A DNA stretch of 64,000 nucleotides from Gordonia humi (GTDB taxonomy: Bacteria > Actinomycetota > Actinomycetes > Mycobacteriales > Mycobacteriaceae), in contig NZ_JACIFP010000001.1 in NCBI RefSeq assembly GCF_014197435.1, positions 2,666,001-2,730,000 of the forward strand. The letters are read 5' to 3'. Shown here one piece after another: positions 8,122 to 14,780 of the stretch (within the stretch, counting starts at the first letter, position 1; each line of letters begins with the position of its first letter). The notes beneath the pieces are model-generated. The model saw only the letters and a program-made list of their open reading frames with translations, did no database searches and was not told the origin of the DNA. The position numbers were made by a program, and so were the translations under genes.

Positions 8122-8937
8122 TCAGAGCATGATCTGGCGGTTGACGTCCTTGTACAGCAGGTAGCGGAAGTTCGACGGCCCTCCGGCGTAGCAGGCCTGC
8201 GGGCAGAACGCGCGCAGCGAGAGGAAGTCGCCCTCCTGGACCTCCACCCAGTCGCCGTTGAGGTGGTAGACGGCCTTGCCTTCGAGCATCAGCAGGCCGT
8301 GCTCCATGACGTGGGTCTCGGCGAACGGAATGGTGCCGCCCGGCTCGAATGTCACGACGTTGACGTGCATGTCGTAGGCCAGGTCCTGCGGATCGAGCAT
8401 GCGCGTGGTGCGCCACTTGCCGTCGGTGTCGGGCATGGCCGAGGGTTCGATGTCCTGCTCGTTGCCGAACTTGATCGACGGGGTGTGACCCGCGATGGCC
8501 TCGTAACGCTTGCGGATCCACACGAACGACGCGTCGGCGTCTCCGTCGTTGCGGGCCGACCACGGGGTGCCGGCGGGCAGGTAGGCGAAGCCGCCTTCGG
8601 TGAGGGTCTGGCTCTGGCCGTCGGCGTCGACGGTCAGCGCGCCGGAGGTGACGAACAGGAAGCTCTGGACCTCGGGCTGCGGCTCGGGGCGCTGCGCGCC
8701 GCCACCGGGCTTGACCTCGACGATCGCCTGGAAATAGGTGGTCGCGCCGCCGGCGACCGGACGGTTGATGATCCATGCGCGGGTGTCGGTCCACTCGGGC
8801 AGAACCGAGGTGACGATGTCGGAGAGGACGCCGCGCGGGATCACGGTGTACGCCTCGGTGACGATGGCGCGGTCGGTCAACAGGTCGGTCTGCGGGGGCA
8901 GTCCGCCGCGGGGCGTGTAGTACGACGCAGTGGTCAC
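8122..8937 (-). CDS. allE: (S)-ureidoglycine aminohydrolase
   Basis: A 271-residue bicupin enzyme that releases ammonia from (S)-ureidoglycine to give (S)-ureidoglycolate. The first cupin spans about residues 60-130 (SFLFVTSGALTVDADGQ, FAYLPAGTPWSARN) and the second about 190-255. The second carries the metal-site run FAETHVMEHGLLMLEGKAVYHLN. Length and motifs fit E. coli AllE (YlbA). Start GTG 8937 overlaps the stop of the upstream CitE-like gene as GTGA, so the two are translationally coupled. Confidence 0.93.
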   Translation of the reverse strand: MTTASYYTPRGGLPPQTDLLTDRAIVTEAYTVIPRGVLSDIVTSVLPEWTDTRAWIINRPVAGGATTYFQAIVEVKPGGGAQRPEPQPEVQSFLFVTSGALTVDADGQSQTLTEGGFAYLPAGTPWSARNDGDADASFVWIRKRYEAIAGHTPSIKFGNEQDIEPSAMPDTDGKWRTTRMLDPQDLAYDMHVNVVTFEPGGTIPFAETHVMEHGLLMLEGKAVYHLNGDWVEVQEGDFLSLRAFCPQACYAGGPSNFRYLLYKDVNRQIML

Positions 8938-10211
8938 TGATTACTCCTGATCGGGCGGCCGAGCGCGAGGTCGCGCACGGTGGTCTGGGGAAGGTCGACG
9001 GCGGTCTCGATCTCGTCAACGGTGAGGGCGCCGCACACGCTGCCGCGGTTGATCACGTTGGCGAGGGCGCGGGCGGTGGCCGGCTCGTCCATCACCGTCG
9101 AGTCGAGCTTGTGGACGTAGTTGCGCAGCCGCGTCGCCGCGGGGGCGAAGGCGCCGCGGTAGAACGCGTAGGTCGCCAGATAGCGGGTCACCAGCTGAGC
9201 GGGATGCATGTCCCAGCCCTGGTAGATGCCGCGTTCGAGGTGGCGGCGGACGAGTCGGGCGTGGAGCCGCCATGCCGTTGCGATGTTGTCCGGATCGCCG
9301 ATCGGCAGGATGTTGGTGGAGCCGTCGGACATGTGCACGCCCGTTCCGGCGACAGCCAACTGCATGACGGATTTCGCGTGGTCGGCCGCGGGGTGCTCCA
9401 TCGACTGGTAGGCGGCGGCGATGCCGAGCGACGCCGAGTAGTCGTAGGTGCCGTAGTGCAGTGAGCTGACGCGGTCCTGACCGGCGTGGATGAACTGCGC
9501 GACCGGTGCGCGACCGTCCGCGCCGAGGATCGCCTGCGGCGTCTCGACCTGCACCTCGAACCGGATGCGGCCGGTCGGCAGGCCGTTCGCGGCCTCGAGC
9601 GCACCGGCGACGGCCACCATCGCCTCCACCTGATCGACCGAGGTGACCTTGGGGAGGGTCAGGGTCAGGCCGTCCGGGAGCCCGCCCGATTCGACGAGGC
9701 CGCTGACGAACATGTCCAGGGTGCGGAGTCCGCGGGCCCGAGTGCCCGCCTCGAAGCACTTGAAGCGGGTCCCGACGAACGGGGTGGAGGTGCCGGCGTC
9801 GAGGGCGGTCCGCAGGGCGGCGATCGCCTGGGTGACGTCGCCGTCCTCGGTGGTGTCGTCGAAGGTGCCGTAGCCGTCTTCGAAGTCGATGCGGAGGTCC
9901 TCGATCGGCTCGGTGCGCAGCTTGTCGTCGACGAGTGCGGCGAGGGTCTCGGGTGCGCAGTCGGAGTCCGACGTCGCGCCGACCATCGTGGCGACCTCGT
10001 CCAGTCCGCCACCGGCGCGCGCCGCTTCGAGTGCCGCGGTGCCCCAGTCGGCGGGCATCGTCGCCGTGTAGCGGTTGCCCGGGATGTAGACCGTGTGGAC
10101 GGGCTGGCGCCGTCCGTCGTCGCCGGGGTAGCGCGTCGCCAGTTGTGCGTCGGCGGCCGCGAGGCGGCGCTCGACGTCGGCGAGCACCGCGTCGTCGAGA
10201 CGTCGTGTCAC
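8934..10211 (-). CDS. CitE/HpcH-like aldolase-superfamily protein (DUF6986 type)
   Basis: A 425-residue protein of the HpcH/HpaI/CitE TIM-barrel superfamily. Metal-site acids appear in DLRIDFEDGYG (about 108-118) and in IRFEVQVETPQAIL (about 217-230). WDMHPAQLV near residue 336 matches the IHPxQ motif of CitE-type enzymes. The reaction is not assigned. Position in an allantoin operon suggests handling glyoxylate, the pathway's end product, perhaps by malate-synthase-like condensation (inference). GTG 10211 follows GAGGAG by seven bases; its stop overlaps allE. Confidence 0.75.
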   Translation of the reverse strand: MTRRLDDAVLADVERRLAAADAQLATRYPGDDGRRQPVHTVYIPGNRYTATMPADWGTAALEAARAGGGLDEVATMVGATSDSDCAPETLAALVDDKLRTEPIEDLRIDFEDGYGTFDDTTEDGDVTQAIAALRTALDAGTSTPFVGTRFKCFEAGTRARGLRTLDMFVSGLVESGGLPDGLTLTLPKVTSVDQVEAMVAVAGALEAANGLPTGRIRFEVQVETPQAILGADGRAPVAQFIHAGQDRVSSLHYGTYDYSASLGIAAAYQSMEHPAADHAKSVMQLAVAGTGVHMSDGSTNILPIGDPDNIATAWRLHARLVRRHLERGIYQGWDMHPAQLVTRYLATYAFYRGAFAPAATRLRNYVHKLDSTVMDEPATARALANVINRGSVCGALTVDEIETAVDLPQTTVRDLALGRPIRSNQ

Positions 10212-10252
10212 AGGTGTCTCCTCACTGTCGAGATGAATCCGCGGAACCCGAA

Positions 10253-10267
10253 TTCCACATCGTGGAG
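10253..10267. promoter_or_regulatory. putative IclR/AllR operator in front of the CitE-like gene
   Basis: TTCC (10253-10256), ACATCGT, GGAG (10264-10267). Six of the seven spacer bases equal those of the allB site (xCATCGT). The inner arms CCAC/GTGG pair perfectly. It lies about 40 bases upstream of the GTG at 10211. Confidence 0.55.
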
Positions 10268-10324
10268 TTTAGTATGTGTGGGTGGAGAAGTACAGGCCAG
10301 GGCGCTACCGGCCGGTAATCTCTA

Positions 10325-10339
10325 TTCCATATTGCGGAA
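10325..10339. promoter_or_regulatory. putative IclR/AllR operator in front of its own gene
   Basis: TTCC (10325-10328), ATATTGC, GGAA (10336-10339): the same TTCC-N7-GGAA dyad, 44 bases before the IclR start, suggesting autoregulation. A further TGGAA half-site pair follows at about 10347-10364. Confidence 0.55.
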
Positions 10340-10383
10340 GTGTTTTTGGAATTGTTTAATGGAACGAAATCTGTAGTTCGAGA

Positions 10384-11154
10384 GTGGGTCGTATGGCGGA
10401 GAAGACGGGCGGCGTTCAATCGGTGGAGCGCGCCTTCGAGCTGATGGAGCTCATCGGAAGGGCGGGCGGGGAGTGCTCGTTGACCGAGTTGTCGGCCGAG
10501 TCGCCGTTGCCGCCGCCGACCATTCACAGGCTGCTTCGCACCCTGGTCGGGATCGGTTACGTGCGACAGCTGCCGAATCGGCGGTACGCGCTCGGTCCTC
10601 GTCTGATCCGCCTCGGCGAGGTGGCCAACCGTCAGCTCGGCGCCGTCGCCGGCCCGGTGCTGCAGGCGCTGGTCGATCAGTTGTCGGAGACCGCCAGTCT
10701 CGCGGTGCTCGACGGCGACATGGCGATCTACACCGGGCAGGTTCCGTCGGCTCATCTGATGCGCACGAACAACGAGGTCGGCAAGCGAGTCGGCCTGCAC
10801 ACGTCCGGCGTCGGCAAGGCGGTGCTCGCCGAACTCGACGACGCGCGGATCCTCAAGCTGGTGACGCAGTCCGGGCTGCCCGCGCCGACGAGTAATAGTG
10901 CGTCGACCCTGTCGGCGGTGTTCGCGAACGTCGAGCGGACTCGCGTCGACGGCTACGCGATCGACGACGAGGAACTGGAGATCGGCGTCCGCTGCGTCGC
11001 GATGGCGGTGCCCGGTGCGCCGACTCCGATGGCCATCGGCATCTCTGGTCCCGCGGCGCGCGTGAACAAGGATCTGATCGCGAAGGCGGTACCCGCGCTG
11101 AAGAAGGCGACCGGGGTCATATCGGAAGCGTTGATCGGCGGTATGGAGGAGTAG
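10384..11154 (+). CDS. IclR-family regulator of the allantoin genes (AllR-like)
   Basis: A 256-residue IclR regulator. Residues 10-75 form the winged helix (SLTELSAESPLPPPTIHRLLRTLVGIGYV), and about 90-250 form the ligand domain with TSGVGKAVLA and the C-terminal IGISGPAARV. IclR proteins in purine catabolism (AllR) sense glyoxylate or allantoate and repress in its absence; that role is inferred from position and from the four matching dyads. GTG 10384 and ATG 10393 are both possible starts. It is divergent from the CitE-like/allE operon. Confidence 0.88.
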   Translation: MGRMAEKTGGVQSVERAFELMELIGRAGGECSLTELSAESPLPPPTIHRLLRTLVGIGYVRQLPNRRYALGPRLIRLGEVANRQLGAVAGPVLQALVDQLSETASLAVLDGDMAIYTGQVPSAHLMRTNNEVGKRVGLHTSGVGKAVLAELDDARILKLVTQSGLPAPTSNSASTLSAVFANVERTRVDGYAIDDEELEIGVRCVAMAVPGAPTPMAIGISGPAARVNKDLIAKAVPALKKATGVISEALIGGMEE

Positions 11155-11202
11155 GGGCTCCGATGCGCGGGCTGCTTCTGCCGCTGGTCTGAGCCTTCCC
11201 GG

Positions 11203-11225
11203 CTGGTTGAGCGAAGTCGAGACTC
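11203..11225 (+). repeat. dispersed TGGTTGAGCGAAGTCGAGACT repeat
   Basis: A diverged member of the GGTCGAGCGGAGTCGAGACY family, just after the IclR gene. Confidence 0.45.
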
Positions 11226-11269
11226 GTCTCGCGCAGAGCCATGATTCGAGGCTCGCGCGGGGGCGCGAC

Positions 11270-11856
11270 ATTGCGTTGCCCGTCCGTGGCATGGCGACTG
11301 CCGCTGGCGTCGTCGCCCACTCCGACACAGACATGCCGATCGCCCTCGACGCTGCTGACATGGCACAGGTCACGACTCCGTCCAGCACGCTAGCGAGCGT
11401 TTCGGCGGCATTGACGTCCTCGTCAACAATGTGGGTTACGGTGTTCGAGCGGTGATTGAGAAAGCGGACAGGCCGTCGTCGAGCGACTCTTCGCGACGAA
11501 ACGTCTTCGGCCCCTATCTGACTGATGTGAGCGGTGCTGCTGCAGATGCGTGCCCGACGGTCGAGGACGGTTGCGCTTCTCGTCGATGAGCTCAGACGTC
11601 CGTCCGGCGGGATCTTGCGAGCACGCGGTCTCCAAGTCTGTGCTCAACAGCATCTCGGAGGCGCTCCGCTACGAAGTCGAGCCACTAAGAATCTGCTTCG
11701 ATACCGTGCAGCCGGGGGTTACGTCGACACGGCTGGGCACGAGTAAGGAGAGCGATCGCGGCCGCTGTCCGGCGCGGCGGACCCTGAGAAGGCTGCTCGT
11801 GTGCTGGTCGATCTGGTGGACGTCGATCGCGTGCCGATGCAACAACTCCCTACTGT
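11270..11856 (+). pseudogene. decayed short-chain dehydrogenase/reductase
   Basis: Fragments of one SDR enzyme appear in order but in different frames. DTDMPIALDAADMAQV is followed by a frameshift near 11380, then ERFGGIDVLVNNVGYGVRAVIE with the family NNxG motif. A second shift comes near 11480 (NVFGPYLTD). VLLQMRARRSRTV follows near 11535. VSKSVLNSISEALRYEVEPL, the remains of the YxxxK active-site helix with the Tyr lost, precedes TVQPGVTSTRLG. A tail resembling VLVDLVDVDRVPM runs to about 11850. The nucleotide-binding glycine motif and part of the middle are missing. It ends directly at a CRISPR-type repeat. Confidence 0.7.
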
Positions 11857-11884
11857 GGACCAACCCCGGTCGGGCGGGGAGCAC
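11857..11884 (+). CRISPR. lone type I-E-like CRISPR repeat left of the element
   Basis: This 28-base unit matches the repeat at 16501-16528 at 25 of 28 positions, in the same orientation (differences at repeat positions 7, 13 and 17). The stem CCCCG/CGGGG and the end GGGGAGCAC are kept. No further repeat is seen 61 bases to its left. With the three repeats at 16440-16589 it brackets the integrated element, so the element appears to have split the array. Confidence 0.7.
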
Positions 11885-11901
11885 CAGCGCTACGGCCACC
11901 G

Positions 11902-11912
11902 GGTACGCGAAG
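11902..11912. other. putative attL core
   Basis: GGTACGCGAAG, identical to 16397-16407. It lies 17 bases right of the CRISPR repeat ending at 11884 and 17 bases left of the last cargo gene's stop. Confidence 0.55.
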
Positions 11913-11929
11913 ATCGTAGTTTACACCCG

Positions 11930-12910
11930 TCAGATTTTGTGCACGGCTGTCTTGCACTGCTGGATGAAGTTAGCCCGTTCCGAGGTATGCCAGTCCGTGT
12001 CCACCCTATGTGCACGACGTATGGCAGGAATCAGCACCTGCCATACGTCCTGAACCATTCGGGGCCAGTACTCGTCCTCAGGCAGATCCGCCATGTCCTC
12101 GTCGTCGTACTCACTAGTGCGCAACACACTGAACGATAAATCGCTAGAGAGAGTGATTTCAAAGAAGCTGTCGGGGTTCCCCGAGTACGTAAAACTAAAT
12201 TTGGCGGGGCCGAAAGTTGCGTTCCCCTTTGCGATTAGCGCCAAAATGTCGGCCCGGTCTATACTCGCGCCCTGCGAGAATCTTGACCGCCAGATCTTTC
12301 CGTTCCTTGATTCCATACGCGAAATATCTGAGATCTTCAGGCTAGGAGAGAGTTGGCGCGCGTGCGCGTCTCGATAAAACAACCACAGGAAAAGGTCTGG
12401 GTCAAAGTCGTCGGTATTCGCATAATCGGTGACCATTGCCGAAGCGTTCTCGTAGCCTGGGGTCACCAAGTTTTCGAGTGCGGGCTTCACGATCGTCTTG
12501 ATTTCGGACGAGTTGGTGGTAGATACCAGCACAGTCAGCACTCCATCATCTTCAACCTCATCAAGAAGGATGAAATCCAATCCGCGTCGCTGAAAGTACT
12601 GATCCCTGTCGGCGACCTCACCCAGCGCTTTCCGCAGTGTGGTGTTCGCCTCTTCAAAATAGTATCGGGCCTCTATAACTGGCGTCTGCCACTGGTTTCT
12701 GCTCAGCGATGGATTTCCCGGCTCAAAGGAGTTCCGAAGGACTTCGCGTGTGGCGTGAACTGAATCGTCAGCGAAGCTTCCCCATCCCGAGGACGGACCT
12801 TCGGTCTGATGGTATTTCGCTGCATTCCTGAACAGGGTGCGCATGTCTTGATCGCCGACCTGAAGCCTGAGAGCGCTGATGTTAATTTGTCCCGTGGTTA
12901 GAAGTCCCAC
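11930..12910 (-). CDS. unknown protein, third gene of the element's cassette
   Basis: A 326-residue soluble protein I do not recognise. It starts at GTG 12910 (MGLLTTGQINISALRL), overlapping the upstream gene by 29 bases. The middle has a hydrophobic core stretch, GLDFILLDEVEDDGVLTVLVST (about 110-131). Near the C-terminus is an acidic run EYDDEDMADLPEDEYWP (about 266-282) followed by WQVLIPAIRRAHRVD. No TM segment, signal peptide or nucleotide-binding motif is visible. Codon use is AT-richer than host genes. By position it is part of a defence-type or accessory cassette (inference). Confidence 0.75.
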   Translation of the reverse strand: MGLLTTGQINISALRLQVGDQDMRTLFRNAAKYHQTEGPSSGWGSFADDSVHATREVLRNSFEPGNPSLSRNQWQTPVIEARYYFEEANTTLRKALGEVADRDQYFQRRGLDFILLDEVEDDGVLTVLVSTTNSSEIKTIVKPALENLVTPGYENASAMVTDYANTDDFDPDLFLWLFYRDAHARQLSPSLKISDISRMESRNGKIWRSRFSQGASIDRADILALIAKGNATFGPAKFSFTYSGNPDSFFEITLSSDLSFSVLRTSEYDDEDMADLPEDEYWPRMVQDVWQVLIPAIRRAHRVDTDWHTSERANFIQQCKTAVHKI

Positions 12911-13562
12911 CGCTGATTCCTTCCAAGACGAATCGGTCCACTGCCGACTCTAGCTTGGCTAGTCTAAATGATGTACGCCACAGTTTCGGCTCCCAACACC
13001 CCGACGTACGTACGTGAACCTCCTGCGTGTATTCTGTTTGGCCGACACGCTTCAGCGTGAAGTCGGCGGTGCACACCGTTCGGTCGCCGTCGAGTTCCAC
13101 CCCGTCGAAGATCAGGGCACGCCTATCGTCCCTGCATCGAAAATGAGAGGTGCCGCCTTGCTTGGTCAGACGCACCAGATCCCCCGGCACAATCTGTACC
13201 TCAACGCTGAACTTGCCTGCGAGGGAGCGCTTTAGAAGGTAGCGTTGTAGGACTGTCCCCCCAGTAACCTTCAATCCGAGGTTGAAGGTCTGCTTCTTTG
13301 CCTGAACTAGGACGTCCCCGGACAGGGGCCTGTCCCGGGAGTCCTTGCGCCACTCAAGTTCAACGGTGGGTCTGCCTAAGATGATGTCGCAGACGATGAA
13401 AACGACCAGAAACGCGATCACTAAGTCCACGATTAGCTTTACAAGTTCCCCGCCCCAGTAGTCTGTTGGCAGAAAGCTCCATTTCCCCAATAACCCGAAG
13501 GTTAGAATTCCCCCAAATAGCTGAGACCACTCTATGACTCTATCGCGATAGTAAGAGGACAT
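12882..13562 (-). CDS. unknown membrane protein: two TM helices plus beta-rich domain
   Basis: 226 residues. Two hydrophobic segments, about 13-31 (SQLFGGILTFGLLGKWSFL) and 41-62 (VKLIVDLVIAFLVVFIVCDI), are followed by a 160-residue region of alternating short strands with no helix-forming runs. This layout resembles the two-TM beta-strand-rich effectors (S-2TMbeta/Cap15) of CBASS anti-phage systems, but no sequence motif proves it and no cyclase gene is present. ATG 13562 overlaps the previous stop by one base (TGATG). It is the middle gene of a tight three-gene unit. Confidence 0.7.
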   Translation of the reverse strand: MSSYYRDRVIEWSQLFGGILTFGLLGKWSFLPTDYWGGELVKLIVDLVIAFLVVFIVCDIILGRPTVELEWRKDSRDRPLSGDVLVQAKKQTFNLGLKVTGGTVLQRYLLKRSLAGKFSVEVQIVPGDLVRLTKQGGTSHFRCRDDRRALIFDGVELDGDRTVCTADFTLKRVGQTEYTQEVHVRTSGCWEPKLWRTSFRLAKLESAVDRFVLEGISGGTSNHGTN

Positions 13563-14017
13563 CAGGGCTGCTGGCCCCCATTGAGTGCGCGGGACAGATA
13601 CTCTATTTCCTCCGCGTGGGCATGTACTACACCTTCTTGACCGAGAACAATTACGTTACCTGTATTACGGTTTCGTAGACGCACGTGGTCAACAAAGAGA
13701 TCAACGAGAAACCTGGCCTTAAAATCTTTTAAACCACGCCTGTCACTAGCCACTAGCCGACGCAGTCGCGGCTCAAGCTGATCTGCTATGTCTTCATCAA
13801 CTTCAGTGAAATACCGATCCACCAAAGAGAATTCTAAAATCTTGAACCCAGCGTGGGAAAGTTGCTCTGCGAAGTCTATGAGCAAGTCGGAACCGGCGTC
13901 GACTGTGCTAAAGCCCTCACTTTCAAGAACCTCAGGCTCCTTCTCGTCAGGGTTAGGTAGGGGTTCTATGCGGGACGTGTCACCGCTTCGGTCCTCGATC
14001 AGTTGAAGGACGGCCAT
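13562..14017 (-). CDS. unknown protein, first gene of the element's cassette
   Basis: A 151-residue soluble protein of no recognised family. The first 35 residues are polar and acidic (PNPDEKEPEVLESEG) and probably disordered. Residues 40-105 look alpha/beta with SLVDRYFTEVDEDIADQLEPRLRRL. A basic helix-strand unit, FKARFLVDLFVDHVRLRNRNTGNVIVL, follows. Start ATG 14017 is three bases from the end of the upstream frameshifted gene. It shares a one-base stop/start overlap with the membrane protein gene, so the cassette is one operon. Confidence 0.7.
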   Translation of the reverse strand: MAVLQLIEDRSGDTSRIEPLPNPDEKEPEVLESEGFSTVDAGSDLLIDFAEQLSHAGFKILEFSLVDRYFTEVDEDIADQLEPRLRRLVASDRRGLKDFKARFLVDLFVDHVRLRNRNTGNVIVLGQEGVVHAHAEEIEYLSRALNGGQQP

Positions 14018-14020
14018 GCT

Positions 14021-14444
14021 CTAATCCTTCCGTCTCGAATCTGTCGAACTGGGCGTGCGCCTTGGATACCAAGACGGTAGACCGTCCTTCTGACAATCAC
14101 GCGAAGGCAACGTTGCGTTGGCGTGCCATGATAGCAGGTCCATTAGTCGGTGCTCGTGCTGGAACCGAAGCGTGGTGAACGCTTCGCGCATGGCGGGGTC
14201 GCCCAGTGTGCTCGGCGGCAGTCCGGGGCGGTCAGGTAACCGACAGGGGTCGATCACTGCCTGGGTGGCCAGGAGACGCGCCACGTCGGCCTCAGGCAGT
14301 TGTCTGTACCCCTACTGTCACCGATGACCACCCCCCAGCTCCCGGGCACGCTTGCGCCTGAGCGTTCGTGATGCCAAGTTGTCGGGCCACGTCGATCACA
14401 GTTGCCACGGGTGGTTCCTTCCGGGGGCGTGGGCGTACGCTCAT
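14021..14444 (-). pseudogene. frameshifted small gene of the element
   Basis: ATG 14444 (MSVRPRPRKEPPVATVID) overlaps the previous stop as ATGA and reads VARQLGITNAQAQACPGAGGWSSVTVG, then runs into a stop. Removing one G from the GGGG near 14309 joins it to YRQLPEADVARLLATQAVIDP and a further 75 residues ending at 14021. The join restores one protein of about 140 residues with a possible HTH-like start. Function unknown. A real mutation or a homopolymer sequencing error would look the same. GTG 14284 could also start the second half alone. Confidence 0.5.
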
Positions 14445-14700
14445 ACGTCCACCCGCTGAAGTAGGACCACGCCACCGGGGTGCCAGCGAAGCTGGTTGTA
14501 CTTGCCTGAGCCGGGTACGCCCTGGACTTCATACGTGGTGTCTTGCTCATCAGGCAGGAGGAACCGGATTCCCCGACTCTTCGCTGATGGCCTAACTTCA
14601 CGGAACTGAGCATTCCTGTGCGGATATACCGCTTTACGGTAACCGGCGATATTCCGAGGTGTTCCGCCGCTTCCGCGACGGTGTATAGGCGTTCCGGCAT
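14441..14700 (-). pseudogene. helix-turn-helix (excisionase-like) gene with a frameshift
   Basis: ATG 14700 follows GAAGGG by ten bases and encodes MPERLYTVAEAAEHLGISP and VTVKRYIRTGMLSSVKLGHQR, a clear MerR/Xis-type DNA-binding domain. The frame then turns non-protein-like. Adding one G to the GGGG near 14577 continues as GIRFLLPDEQDTTYEVQG and on to LLQRVDV, stopping at 14441 exactly where the next gene starts (ATGA). Total about 86 residues. Probably the element's excisionase or cassette regulator; whether it is active depends on the shift being real. Confidence 0.6.
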
Positions 14701-14780
14701 GTGGTCCATTCCCTTCCCATAGGGGGTTGTTGATAGACTAATCAAAACACATGACGTCTCAATTACCGACTGACCAGTGT

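Noticed and set aside
11796..11823. A possible further CRISPR repeat 61 bases left of 11857
   Set aside because: The sequence there shows neither the stem nor the GGGGAGCAC end; it reads instead as the tail of the decayed SDR gene.
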